Part shown: positions 44,087-52,624 of the stretch, piece by piece
How the letters are laid out: the number at the start of each line of letters is the position of its first letter
How positions within the stretch are numbered: position 1 is the stretch's first letter
Assembly (NCBI RefSeq): GCF_014636315.1
Contig: NZ_BMED01000003.1
Coordinates: forward strand, 682,001 to 746,000
Source: Parundibacterium terreum
Lineage (GTDB): Bacteria > Pseudomonadota > Gammaproteobacteria > Burkholderiales > Burkholderiaceae_D
Direction: 5' to 3'
DNA length: 64,000 nt
Translations under genes and position numbers: made by a program
The notes under the pieces: generated by a model
What the model was told of the DNA's origin: nothing
The model's database searches: none
The model's input: only the letters and a program-made list of their open reading frames with translations

Positions 44087-45091
44087 TTGAAGAGTATGCG
44101 TAGCGGTAAAAAACTGTGTGCGGGCGTATTCGCACTGTCCTTGATGATGGGCAGTTTCTCGGCATCTGCTGCCGACAAGGTGCGTTTCAACCTGGCATGG
44201 CTGCCGCAGGGCAGCACCAGCGGCGTGCTGGTCGCGATGGCCAAGGGTTACTACAGCGAAGCCGGGCTGGATGTCAGCACTACCCGCGGTTATGGCGGTC
44301 AGCGCACCGTCAATGAAATTGACCAGGGCCTGTTCGAATTCGGCTACGGCGACCCGATCAGCATCATGCTGAATCGCGCGCAGGGCGGCAAGACCGTGAT
44401 GGTGGGCGCGATCAACACCCGCTGGCCGGCTGCCCTCTGCTTTCTGGAGAAGCCGGGCCGGACGATCAAAAGCATCACGGACCTGAAGGGCTTGTCGATA
44501 GGCGGCGGCGCCTCTTCTCCGTTGCAGAACCTGGTACCGGCGTGGTTGCAGGTCAACAAGCTGCCGGTTGACCATGTCAAATTATTGCGGCTGGACCCGG
44601 CCGTCATCAATACCACTTTCCTGGATGGTGGCATCGATCTTGCCGAGTGCTGGGAGGGGGCGAACAAGCCGGTGCTGGAGCAACTGGCACAAAAAAACGG
44701 CATGAAAATCGGCGCTCTGCGCTACCGCGACTACAACCTCAATCTGTACGGCAACGGCATCGTTACAACCGAGAAGCTGATTGCCTCCAATCCCGATCTG
44801 GTAAAGCGTTTTGTGCAGGCGACTTATCGCGGCTATGAGTTCCAGAGCAAAAATCCGCAGGAAGCGGTGGAACTGGTCGCAAAGCAGCAAAAACTGATAG
44901 ACAAGAAAGTATTGCTGCAACAGATACAGGAAACCAGCCAGTTGATGGTGGACCCTGAGTCGACGGGCAAGAAGACCGGCTGGATGCGGGTGGACCGCAT
45001 GCAATACACGGTCGGCTTCGTGAAAAAAGCATTCAATGTGACCGACAGCGTAAAAGCGACGGACATCTATACCAATCGTTTTGTTGAATAA
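44087..45091 (+). CDS. ABC transporter substrate-binding protein, THI5/TauT type
   Basis: Periplasmic binding protein of 334 residues. A signal peptide (MRSGKKLCAGVFALSLMM to SASAAD) precedes a mature region beginning VRFNLAWLPQGSTSG, followed by AKGYYSEAGLDV, typical of NMT1/THI5-like and SsuA/TauA proteins. The best start is TTG 44087, seven bases after GGAGAG; ATG 44096 is an alternative. With the permease and ATPase genes downstream it forms a complete importer, interrupted by a VOC gene. This group takes up pyrimidine precursors, riboflavin, sulfonates and small aromatics, which hints at a ring substrate. Confidence 0.87.
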   Translation: MKSMRSGKKLCAGVFALSLMMGSFSASAADKVRFNLAWLPQGSTSGVLVAMAKGYYSEAGLDVSTTRGYGGQRTVNEIDQGLFEFGYGDPISIMLNRAQGGKTVMVGAINTRWPAALCFLEKPGRTIKSITDLKGLSIGGGASSPLQNLVPAWLQVNKLPVDHVKLLRLDPAVINTTFLDGGIDLAECWEGANKPVLEQLAQKNGMKIGALRYRDYNLNLYGNGIVTTEKLIASNPDLVKRFVQATYRGYEFQSKNPQEAVELVAKQQKLIDKKVLLQQIQETSQLMVDPESTGKKTGWMRVDRMQYTVGFVKKAFNVTDSVKATDIYTNRFVE

Positions 45092-45110
45092 AAATTGCTG
45101 GGAGACAGGC

Positions 45111-45653
45111 ATGGAAAAGTTAAGGCCCAAGAAGCTGGGGCATCTGGTTCTGGTCGTGCGCGACATCCAGAAATCCGTCAAATTTTATACCGAAGTCATG
45201 GGTTTGCAGGTATCCGACTGGATCGATGACCAGATGGTATTCCTGCGCTCCGGTGCGGATCATCATGATCTGGCGCTATCGCAGATCCCCAAGGACTCAC
45301 CCGACATCAATGATTTGCCGCGCTATAGCCGTCCGGGTGTAGAGCATTTCTCTTATCTGGTGGAGGATAGGGCGGAGATAGAACGCACGGTAGAAGTATT
45401 GAAATCGCACGGGGTGGAAATTGTGCGTGGCATAGGCAAGCACGGGCCGGGGGAAAACCTGTTCCTGGTCTTCAAGGATCCCGATGGCAATAACGTCGAA
45501 GTGTATTGCGAAATGACGCAGATTCCTGAAGGCGCGCCGCATGAAGCCAAGGTGTGGGAAAGAAATATCGACTCCTTCGACCAGTACCGCTTCAAGCATT
45601 TCGTGGTACCGCCTCCGCAGGCGGTTATTGATGCAAAAACCAAGAAGAGCTGA
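45111..45653 (+). CDS. VOC-family protein (B), extradiol-dioxygenase-like
   Basis: Protein of 180 residues with two VOC modules. Candidate metal ligands are H11 (LGHLVLVV), H79 (GVEHFSYLV) and E130 (NNVEVY). The stretch H111 to E130 resembles the extradiol ring-cleavage signature, with a Val at the position usually held by Tyr. ATG 45111 has GGAGAC upstream. The gene is inserted between the binding-protein and permease genes of the importer, which ties the enzyme to the imported substrate. Dioxygenase, glyoxalase or isomerase activities are all possible. Confidence 0.8.
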   Translation: MEKLRPKKLGHLVLVVRDIQKSVKFYTEVMGLQVSDWIDDQMVFLRSGADHHDLALSQIPKDSPDINDLPRYSRPGVEHFSYLVEDRAEIERTVEVLKSHGVEIVRGIGKHGPGENLFLVFKDPDGNNVEVYCEMTQIPEGAPHEAKVWERNIDSFDQYRFKHFVVPPPQAVIDAKTKKS

Positions 45654-45669
45654 TGGCTGCCGGAGCGAC

Positions 45670-46416
45670 ATGATGAGACGCTGGATAGAAGCAATTGTAT
45701 TTTGGGGCCTGTTTGCGCTGCTATGGGAATACGGCGTGGCGCTGTTGGGCATACGCAGTTATCTGATGCCGCCGCTGAGCAAGGTGATCAGCGCAGGATG
45801 GCAGGAGCGCGAGCTTATACTTAGCGAGACCTGGGTGACGCTGCTGGAAGTACTGGTCGGGTTTACTGCTGCGGTACTGGGCGGTGTGGTGCTGGGGGTG
45901 GCAATCCACTTTAGTGATTTTGCCAAGCGTACGCTGTACCCTTTCATCACTGCTTTGCAGAGTATGCCCAAGATTGCACTGGCACCGCTGATGATAGTCT
46001 GGTTCGGCTACGGTTTTGCATCCAAGATTGCTTCCACTTTCCTGTTCGCCTTCTTTCCACTGGTGATTGCATCGCTGGGCGGCTTGTCCGGGATCGCGGC
46101 TAATCTGGATGAGCACTTCCGTGCCTTGGGCGCGTCGCGCTGGGATACCTTCATCCGTTTGCAATTGCCGTCCGCATTGCCCAGCTTTGTGGATGGAATC
46201 AAGATCGCAATGCCGCTCGCTGTCATTGGTGCGATCGTCGGTGAATTCATCGGTTCGGAAAACGGCCTGGGCCACCTGATGACGCTGGCCACCGCCAACG
46301 CGCAGACCGACCTGATGTTTGCGGCCATCCTGGTGATCACCTTCCTGGCCAGTATCCTGTACTGGATAGTCGAGGTCTTGTCGCGCGCAGTATGGTGGAG
46401 AGGGAAATCTGTATGA
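45670..46416 (+). CDS. ABC transporter permease, NitT/TauT type
   Basis: Integral membrane protein of 248 residues with about six transmembrane helices. The cytoplasmic EAA-like loop LDEHFRALGASRWDTFIRLQ near residue 150 contacts the ATPase. It belongs to the SsuC/TauC/ThiX group. The frame is open to 45541, but ATG 45670 follows GGAG and gives the first helix directly (MMRRWIEAIVFWGLFALLW). It is followed by the ATPase gene after 34 bases. Confidence 0.88.
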   Translation: MMRRWIEAIVFWGLFALLWEYGVALLGIRSYLMPPLSKVISAGWQERELILSETWVTLLEVLVGFTAAVLGGVVLGVAIHFSDFAKRTLYPFITALQSMPKIALAPLMIVWFGYGFASKIASTFLFAFFPLVIASLGGLSGIAANLDEHFRALGASRWDTFIRLQLPSALPSFVDGIKIAMPLAVIGAIVGEFIGSENGLGHLMTLATANAQTDLMFAAILVITFLASILYWIVEVLSRAVWWRGKSV

Positions 46417-46450
46417 AGATGCTGATGTTACAGAGTGTATGGAGTGCAGC

Positions 46451-47293
46451 ATGAATGTGAAGATGATGGTCAATCAGCAAGCGGCGGCAGCGATGGTGAT
46501 GGCCACTGCCGCCAATGCAGCGAAAGAGTCGCCTTTGAAGGAGGTGATACGCGTGGCCGATGTGGTCAAGCGTTTCCCCGGCAAGCATGCGGTGAATGCG
46601 TTGGAGGATGTTTCGCTGTCTATTCGCGAACGTGAATTTGTATCCATACTCGGCCCCAGCGGCTGCGGGAAAAGCACCTTGCTGCGTATCGTTGCCGGCC
46701 TGGTTCCGCATAGCGAAGGGGTGGTGCAGGTCAATAACAAGGCGATCACTCGGCCGATTCCGGAGATTGGCGTGGTCTTCCAGACCAGCAATATGCTGCC
46801 GTGGCTCACGGTAGAGCAGAATATGATGCTGGGCGCGCAGTTGCGCAAGATACCCAAGGAATGCATCGCGCCCAAGGTCAGGGAACTGACACGCATGCTG
46901 GGCTTGTCGGGTTTTGAAAATAATCATCCGCATCAACTGTCAGGCGGCATGCGGCAACGTGCATCAATAGGCCAGATACTGGCACTGGATCCCAGCATAC
47001 TGCTGATGGACGAGCCCTTCGGCGCACTGGATGCGCTGACACGCGACTTGCTGAATGTGGAGTTGCTGCGCATCTGGCAAGAGCGCATGCAAACTGTCTT
47101 GCTGGTCACGCACAGCATACAGGAAGCGGTGTTTTTGTCGGACCGGGTACTGGTGATGTCGGCCCGTCCTGGCCGGATCACGCATGATATTGCGATCGAC
47201 TTGCCTCGCCCACGCCGGCCCGAAAGCATCAAGGGCAATCCGCGCTACGGCGAATATATCGCGCAGATCAGCCAGATCATGGGAGTGTACTGA
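46451..47293 (+). CDS. ABC transporter ATP-binding protein, NitT/TauT type
   Basis: ATPase of 280 residues with Walker A GPSGCGKSTLL near residue 69, signature LSGGMRQR and Walker B ILLMDEPFGALDALT, followed by LLVTHSIQEAVFLSDRV. The group is SsuB/TauB. The N-terminus has about 30 Ala-rich residues before the domain. ATG 46451 is preceded by GGAG; the open frame begins four codons earlier. It overlaps the next start (TGATG), so the hydrolase is coupled to it. It energises import with the upstream permease. Confidence 0.9.
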   Translation: MNVKMMVNQQAAAAMVMATAANAAKESPLKEVIRVADVVKRFPGKHAVNALEDVSLSIREREFVSILGPSGCGKSTLLRIVAGLVPHSEGVVQVNNKAITRPIPEIGVVFQTSNMLPWLTVEQNMMLGAQLRKIPKECIAPKVRELTRMLGLSGFENNHPHQLSGGMRQRASIGQILALDPSILLMDEPFGALDALTRDLLNVELLRIWQERMQTVLLVTHSIQEAVFLSDRVLVMSARPGRITHDIAIDLPRPRRPESIKGNPRYGEYIAQISQIMGVY

Positions 47294-48318
47294 TGAGGCA
47301 TGCTACCGGGTCTGAACCAGGCCAGGCCTTCGCCGGTCTGCCGGCCAGGGATAAAGTGCTGCTGGCGGAAATGGGGCCGCGCTGGGCGGCAGACATCAAC
47401 GCCAACCGGCAGGCAGTGGTTGATATCTACACACCGGTACTGGCAGCGGCGAGCAGGGCCGCCATCCGGATTACATCCGATCTCAGCTATGGTCCGCATG
47501 CACGCAACAGGCTGGATATTTATCAACCGGCTGCGGCAATCGATGCCAGGGCCAGTGTTAGCGCGAGCCTGCCGGTCGTGGTGTTCGTACATGGCGGCGC
47601 ATTCTTGCGCGGCAATATGAATAGCAATGCGGAAATCTACGGCAATGTACCGCGTTATTTTGCGCGTCATGGTTTTGTTGCGATCAACCTGGAATACCGG
47701 TTGGCGCCGGAGGCGGCCTATCCTGGCGGCGCCCAGGATGTGGCGGATGCAGTCGCATGGATACGCCAGCACATCGCTGCCTATGGCGGCAATCCGGCTC
47801 ACATTGTGTTGGTGGGCCATTCCGCAGGCGGCGCGCACGCGGCGGCTTACGTGCTTGATCCGGTACTTAATCCGGTGCCGCATGAAAGCGGCGCTGGAAA
47901 GGCCGAAGCGGCAGCTAGTTCAGGCATCTCCGGCCTGATACTGATCAGCGCCAGGCTGCGTGCTGATGTGTTGCCAGGAAACCCTAATGCAGCGGGCGTG
48001 CGGGCTTACTGGGGTGAAGACAGTTCTCTTTACGAGCAGATGTCCCCAGTGACCCATGCCGCGAGGATGAATACCCCGGCCATGGTCGTGATTGCGGAAT
48101 TTGAAAATCCTTATCTGGATGCCTATGGCGCCGAATTTTTTCATCGTATCGTCGATGCGGCCAATGCGCCGGGTGCGGTGAAATTCAGCCATCGTTTTTT
48201 GCAGATACCCCGGCACAACCACACTTCCATTGTTGCGCACCTGGACACCGCGGACCAGAGCCTCGGACCCGCATTGATCGACTTTGTCACCAGCACCAGG
48301 CCACTCGCCCCTAGCTGA
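47293..48318 (+). CDS. Alpha/beta hydrolase, HSL/arylformamidase-like
   Basis: Protein of 341 residues of the hormone-sensitive-lipase-like group. The oxyanion motif is HGGAFLRGN, the nucleophile elbow GHSAGGAHAA, and NLEYRLAPEAAYP is typical. The C-terminal His lies in PRHNHTS. N-formylkynurenine formamidase (AFMID type) shares the HGG-plus-GxSxG layout, so an amidase or formamidase role is possible, which would suit a tryptophan-derived substrate. Other amide or ester hydrolysis is equally consistent. It overlaps the ATPase stop and precedes the DHDPS-family gene. Confidence 0.82.
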   Translation: MRHATGSEPGQAFAGLPARDKVLLAEMGPRWAADINANRQAVVDIYTPVLAAASRAAIRITSDLSYGPHARNRLDIYQPAAAIDARASVSASLPVVVFVHGGAFLRGNMNSNAEIYGNVPRYFARHGFVAINLEYRLAPEAAYPGGAQDVADAVAWIRQHIAAYGGNPAHIVLVGHSAGGAHAAAYVLDPVLNPVPHESGAGKAEAAASSGISGLILISARLRADVLPGNPNAAGVRAYWGEDSSLYEQMSPVTHAARMNTPAMVVIAEFENPYLDAYGAEFFHRIVDAANAPGAVKFSHRFLQIPRHNHTSIVAHLDTADQSLGPALIDFVTSTRPLAPS

Positions 48319-48347
48319 CCCCAACCATCCTGAAGCGGAGGAAAATT

Positions 48348-49262
48348 ATGTCGAATAAATTGACAGGCGTTTTTGCGCCCGTAGTGACCCCTTTCAATGC
48401 AGACCTCAGCCCCAATTTTGGGCTATACCTGCGGCATTGCCAGTGGCTATTGCAGCAAGGCGCAGGACTGGCGGTGTTCGGGACCAATAGCGAAGCCAAT
48501 TCGCTGACTTTGACAGAGCGCATGGGTTTGCTAGACCAGTTGGCGCAGCACGGCATAGACGCCGGCCGCATGCTGCCGGGAACGGGTTGCTGCACTATCC
48601 AGGATACGGTGGAGCTGAGCCGGCATGCGACCGTGCATGGCTGCGCAGGCGTATTGATGGTCCCTCCTTTTTACTACAAGGGGATCACCGAAGACGGTTT
48701 GTTCAGTTATTACTCGGAAGTGATAGAGCGGGTCGCTTTGCAGGATCTGCGCGTCTACCTGTATCACATCCCCGCATTCTCGGGCGTGCCTGTCAGCCTG
48801 GGATTGATAGAAAGGCTGATCAAGCGCTATCCGCAGCAAGTAGTCGGCATCAAGGATAGTTCCGGGGATTGGCAAAATATGGAAGACATGCTGAAAAATT
48901 TCCCTGATTTTTCTATCTTCCCTGCCTCTGAAAGCTTCCTCACGCGCGCGATGCCGCTGGGCGCGTCAGGCTGCATCTCTGCGACCATCAATGTGAATCC
49001 GGCTGCAATCAGCCGCTTGTGCGCGAACTGGCAGGCGGAAGATGCGTTGGTCCAGCAACAAAAACTGGACGTGGTGCGCAAGATATTCCAGACCTATCCG
49101 ATGATCGCGGCGCTCAAGTTTGCCATCAGCTATTACGGCGACAGGCCAGGCTGGCAGATTATACGGCCACCATTGAGTGCGCTGGGCGCGGATAAAAAAT
49201 CGGCGCTGATCACTGAACTGGACGCCGCCGGTTTCAGCATGCCCAGCTTGCTGGAGGCCTGA
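48348..49262 (+). CDS. DHDPS/N-acetylneuraminate lyase family aldolase
   Basis: Class I aldolase of 304 residues. The Schiff-base Lys is K169 (VVGIKDSSG) and the catalytic Tyr is Y139 (YLYHIPAFSG). The pyruvate-binding loop is GTNSEANSL instead of the usual GTTGE. Family members condense or split pyruvate with an aldehyde, or dehydrate sugar acids. True DapA is unlikely because of the loop change and the context. A strong GGAGG sets the start. A pyruvate-releasing or hydratase-aldolase step is inferred. Confidence 0.85.
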   Translation: MSNKLTGVFAPVVTPFNADLSPNFGLYLRHCQWLLQQGAGLAVFGTNSEANSLTLTERMGLLDQLAQHGIDAGRMLPGTGCCTIQDTVELSRHATVHGCAGVLMVPPFYYKGITEDGLFSYYSEVIERVALQDLRVYLYHIPAFSGVPVSLGLIERLIKRYPQQVVGIKDSSGDWQNMEDMLKNFPDFSIFPASESFLTRAMPLGASGCISATINVNPAAISRLCANWQAEDALVQQQKLDVVRKIFQTYPMIAALKFAISYYGDRPGWQIIRPPLSALGADKKSALITELDAAGFSMPSLLEA

Positions 49263-49263
49263 G

Positions 49264-49674
49264 ATGGAGACTGACATGCAAGCTGTTCAGACTATTCAGC
49301 CGCTGGGTAAATATCCCAGCTTTTGCCGTGCGGGTGATTTCATCTACCTCTCAGGCATGAGTGCGCGCCAGGCTGACGGAAGTATTGCCGGCGTTACTCG
49401 CTTGCCGGATGGCAGCGTAGCGTGCGACATGCAGGTCCAGACCCGCGTCGTGATACAAAAAATACAGGCTGCCTTGCAACAGGTCGGCGCCAGCCTGGGC
49501 GATTGCGTCGCCATCACCAGCTACCTGACCGACATGCAGCAGTTTGATGCCTACAACGCCGTGTATTCGGAATTTTTTGATGGGAGAGCCACCCGCACGA
49601 CCGTCGGCGTACAGCAGTTGCCGCATGCGCACATGGTAGTGGAACTGACGGCTACAGCTTATAAGCCTGTATGA
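49264..49674 (+). CDS. RidA-family deaminase (2-aminomuconate-deaminase-like)
   Basis: RidA-family protein of 136 residues beginning TIQPLGKYPSFCRAGDFIYL. It resembles the operon's 2-aminomuconate deaminase (33192) more than canonical RidA: KYPxFxRAGDFI, later RTTVGVQQLPHAHMVVEL and the end ATAYKP. Hydrolysis of an enamine or amino-muconate-like intermediate is inferred, which implies that the cluster substrate contains nitrogen. GGAGG sits seven bases before the ATG. It follows the aldolase gene directly. Confidence 0.83.
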   Translation: METDMQAVQTIQPLGKYPSFCRAGDFIYLSGMSARQADGSIAGVTRLPDGSVACDMQVQTRVVIQKIQAALQQVGASLGDCVAITSYLTDMQQFDAYNAVYSEFFDGRATRTTVGVQQLPHAHMVVELTATAYKPV

Positions 49675-49719
49675 AATTTTGCATGAAGGCCCGCGTGGCT
49701 ATCCGATATTGTTTGATGA

Positions 49720-50322
49720 ATGAAGCATATGTTGAAAACACTGACTGAAGATGGACTGGACCTGCTGTTTCGCCGCGCCCGTTCGCACAACGGCTGGCTG
49801 GAGCGGCCCGTCGGCGACGACTTGCTGGCCCAGGTTTATGACTTGATGAAAATGGGACCTACCAGCGTCAACTCTTCGCCGGCCCGCTTCGTCTTCCTGC
49901 GTAGTGAAGAGGCCAAACGACGGCTACGGCCGGCAATTAGCGCTGGCAATATAGACAAGGTGATGAGCGCGCCGGTGGTGGCGATCATTGCCTATGACCT
50001 GGGCTTTCACGACAGCCTGCCGCAATTGTTTCCGCATAATCCCGGCATTGCATCCCTGTTCGTCGCCAATCCGGATCTGGCGGAGTCGACAGCGTTTCGC
50101 AACGGCAGTTTGCAGGGGGCATACTTCATGCTGGCAGCGCGCGCACTGGGACTGGATTGCGGGCCAATTTCCGGCTTTGATGGGGCTGCGGTCAATCGCG
50201 AGTTTTTCCCCGATGGAAAGCTGAAAGTAAATTTTCTGTGCAATGTCGGCTTTGGCGACTACGGCAAGATTTTCCCGCGCAGTCCGCGTCTGAGTTTCGA
50301 ACAGGCTTGCAGCCTGTTATAG
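49720..50322 (+). CDS. RutE-like FMN-dependent malonic semialdehyde reductase
   Basis: Nitroreductase-fold protein of 200 residues with close overall similarity to Escherichia coli RutE. Shared pieces are the MKxGPTSxNxSPAR motif (MKMGPTSVNSSPARFVF), ETAFRN-like STAFRNGSLQGAYF, and LGLDCGPISGFD. RutE reduces malonic semialdehyde to 3-hydroxypropionate at the end of pyrimidine-ring breakdown. No RutA, RutB or dihydropyrimidinase gene is near, so the aldehyde here may come from another source. Binding FMN, it may link to ribA nearby, but that is speculative. Confidence 0.85.
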   Translation: MKHMLKTLTEDGLDLLFRRARSHNGWLERPVGDDLLAQVYDLMKMGPTSVNSSPARFVFLRSEEAKRRLRPAISAGNIDKVMSAPVVAIIAYDLGFHDSLPQLFPHNPGIASLFVANPDLAESTAFRNGSLQGAYFMLAARALGLDCGPISGFDGAAVNREFFPDGKLKVNFLCNVGFGDYGKIFPRSPRLSFEQACSLL

Positions 50323-50384
50323 ATAGGCTGCGCGCAGGCATCAACGCAACAAAGCATCACTAATTACTCACCCACGGATACATC

Positions 50385-51176
50385 ATGGAAATCATTTACT
50401 ACCTGGCTCTCGGCGCCTTTGCCGGGATATTGGCAGGCCTGCTCGGAGTTGGCGGCGGCACCGTCATCGTGCCGGTGCTGACCTTTATCTTCGCGGCCCA
50501 GCATTTTCCGCCGGAATATGTGCTGCATTTTGCGCTGGGTACCTCGATGGCTTCCATCCTGTTCACTTCCCTGGCGAGCCTGCGCTCGCATCATAGGCGC
50601 GGCGCTGTGAACTGGGCCGTGGTCAGGCAGATCACGCCGGGCATCGTCATCGGCACCTTGGTCGGCGTGTGGTTGACCTCAATGATGTCCACGCGGCTGT
50701 TGAAGATGATCTTCATTGCCTTTGCTTACTTTGTCGCGGTGCAAATGCTGATGAATATCAAACCCAAGCCCAGCAGGCAATTGCCGGCCGGGCCCGGCAT
50801 GCTGGCTTCCGGCGGTGCGATAGGCATATTCTCCAGTTTTGTCGGCATAGGCGGAGGGACATTATCCGTGCCATTCATGACCTGGTGCAATATGCCCCTG
50901 CATACGGTAATCGGCACCTCGGCGGCTTTGGGTTTTCCGATTGCCTTTACCGGCGCTATCGGCTTTATCGCCAACGGCTTGCATGTGTCCGGCTTGCCGG
51001 CGAATAGCCTGGGATTTGTCTATCTGCCGGCTTTGGCCGGGATAGCAATCGCCAGCGTAGTGACCGCACCTATAGGCGCGAACATGGCACATGCCTTGCC
51101 GGTTTCAAGACTGAAAAAAATATTTGCGTTGATGCTGATCGTGGTCGGCAGCAAAATGTTAGCCTCGCTATTCTGA
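50385..51176 (+). CDS. TSUP (TauE/SafE) family membrane transporter
   Basis: Inner-membrane protein of 263 residues with about eight hydrophobic helices and the duplicated motif of this family: GLLGVGGGTVIVPVL at the start and SSFVGIGGGTLSVPFM in the middle. Members export or import sulfite, sulfoacetate and other small organic anions. It is parallel to the cluster, 62 bases after the RutE-like gene, so it may move a cluster product or intermediate. Substrate unknown. Confidence 0.88.
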   Translation: MEIIYYLALGAFAGILAGLLGVGGGTVIVPVLTFIFAAQHFPPEYVLHFALGTSMASILFTSLASLRSHHRRGAVNWAVVRQITPGIVIGTLVGVWLTSMMSTRLLKMIFIAFAYFVAVQMLMNIKPKPSRQLPAGPGMLASGGAIGIFSSFVGIGGGTLSVPFMTWCNMPLHTVIGTSAALGFPIAFTGAIGFIANGLHVSGLPANSLGFVYLPALAGIAIASVVTAPIGANMAHALPVSRLKKIFALMLIVVGSKMLASLF

Positions 51177-51220
51177 GGCTCTTACTAAATTCGAGTTTAA
51201 ATTCAAGTTAAAGGAATTGT

Positions 51221-51643
51221 ATGCAAGCTTTACATCCCTTCCATCTGGCCTTCTTTGTGCGGGATCTGGATGAAGCCAGGAAATTTTACGGCGGCATCCT
51301 CGGTTTCACCGAGGGGCGCAGTACCGAGCGCTGGGTTGACTTTGATTGCCTGGGACATCAGTTATCCATGCATCTGAAAGCCGATCTGCAAGTGGCAGCC
51401 CAGGCCGGCATGGTGGATGGCGACAATGTGCCCATTCCGCATTATGGCGTGATCCTGGACATGTCTTCCTGGCAGGCGCTGGCGGACCGCGTAAGTGCGG
51501 CAAATATTCCTTTTATCGTCCAGCCGCATGTACGTTTCAAAGGCGAGCCGGGCGAGCAATCCACGATGTTCTTTTGCGACCCGTCTGGAAATGCGCTGGA
51601 ATTCAAGGGTTTTGCGGAGATTAACAAGGTGTTCGCCAAGTAG
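51221..51643 (+). CDS. VOC-family protein (C)
   Basis: Protein of 140 residues with a VOC fold. Candidate ligands are H8 (PFHLAFFV), H74 (PIPHYGVIL) and the Glu in SGNALEFKGF. It resembles small glyoxalase/dioxygenase-superfamily proteins of the YaeR type. AAAGGA precedes the ATG. It ends the cluster, before the terminator at 51698. The third VOC gene of the cluster suggests either several steps of the route or an isomerase role. Confidence 0.82.
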   Translation: MQALHPFHLAFFVRDLDEARKFYGGILGFTEGRSTERWVDFDCLGHQLSMHLKADLQVAAQAGMVDGDNVPIPHYGVILDMSSWQALADRVSAANIPFIVQPHVRFKGEPGEQSTMFFCDPSGNALEFKGFAEINKVFAK

Positions 51644-51697
51644 GTGTTCAACCGCTCGGATTTCGAGTAAAAGATCTAAAAAATACCGTTTTACGTA

Positions 51698-51736
51698 GAA
51701 AATCCCATGAAAATTACTGTTTTCACGGGATTTTTC
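51698..51736 (+). terminator. Rho-independent terminator of the GntR cluster
   Basis: GAAAATCCCATGAAAA (51698-51713) pairs with TTTTCACGGGATTTTTC across six bases with one G-U pair, then CACTTTTTTCTT follows. It closes the rightward cluster 55 bases after the last VOC gene. Confidence 0.8.
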
Positions 51737-51937
51737 ACTTTTTTCTTGTTTTTCAGGGGCTAGCCCTCAAATCTGGTACTTGCCGGCTTTTCTGCTTCCC
51801 GCAGGTAGGAAAGCTGGCTCTCGTTTATACTCCTCTGTATCTATGAAACGAACATCCGGCAAAACGGATGCGTGCAATAAGTACAAGAAGAAAAATTCGC
51901 ATTGAATTTGCCTCCATAAGAATCCGCGAGAACTACC

Positions 51938-52624
51938 ATGTCCAGCATCGAAAATCACGGCTCAGCCCAAGATGGCGCATTAGCCGCCCCACAAATAGCA
52001 CAAGCAGCACTAGCAGCCTCGGCGAATTCTCCGCTGGAATACGTTGATTCCTGCAAATTGCCGACCAACTGGGCGACTTTCCAACTACACGCTTTTTTTG
52101 AGCCGTCTACCGGCAAGGAACATCTGGCGCTGACACTGGGCGATGTGGGGAATGGCGAGCCTGTGCTGGCTCGCATCCACTCCGAATGCCTGACCGGCGA
52201 CGCACTGGGTAGCCAGCGTTGCGATTGCGGACCACAGCTGGAACTGGCGCTGCAAAAGATCGCCAAGGAAGGAAGGGGCTTGCTGATGTATCTGCGCCAG
52301 GAAGGGCGGGGCATAGGCTTGCTGAACAAGATACGCGCCTACCACCTGCAAGACGGCGGTGCCGATACGGTGGAAGCCAATCAAAGGCTGGGTTTTGCGG
52401 CGGACTTGCGCAGCTACACGATGTGCGAGCCTATGCTGAAGCACCTAGGCGTCACTGCGCTGAAGCTGATGACCAATAATCCGCGCAAGATCGATGCGAT
52501 GGGTAAAATCAATGTGACGATCACAGAACATGTGCCGCTGATCATCAAGCGCAATCCCTACAACGAACGCTACCTGAGCACCAAGGCGACCAAGCTAGGC
52601 CACCTTATTCAGCCCGAATTATAA
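51938..52624 (+). CDS. ribA: GTP cyclohydrolase II
   Basis: Enzyme of 228 residues that opens the imidazole ring of GTP, the first step of riboflavin synthesis. Zinc ligands are C84, C95 and C97 ([18 protein letters not shown]). The catalytic region is [11 protein letters not shown], and LMTNNPRKI and LGHL near the end are conserved. A polar, Ala-rich N-terminal extension of about 35 residues precedes the domain. It is a stand-alone enzyme, not fused to RibB. I see no FMN riboswitch upstream. It overlaps the convergent DedA gene by 20 bases. Confidence 0.95.
   Translation: MSSIENHGSAQDGALAAPQIAQAALAASANSPLEYVDSCKLPTNWATFQLHAFFEPSTGKEHLALTLGDVGNGEPVLARIHSECLTGDALGSQRCDCGPQLELALQKIAKEGRGLLMYLRQEGRGIGLLNKIRAYHLQDGGADTVEANQRLGFAADLRSYTMCEPMLKHLGVTALKLMTNNPRKIDAMGKINVTITEHVPLIIKRNPYNERYLSTKATKLGHLIQPEL

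Noticed and set aside
49264..50322. RidA plus RutE-like genes as part of a pyrimidine Rut operon
   Set aside because: RutA, RutB, RutF and RutG are absent, and the RidA here resembles 2-aminomuconate deaminase, not RutC.
51760..51937. FMN riboswitch upstream of ribA
   Set aside because: The conserved G-rich core and paired elements of the RFN element are not visible.
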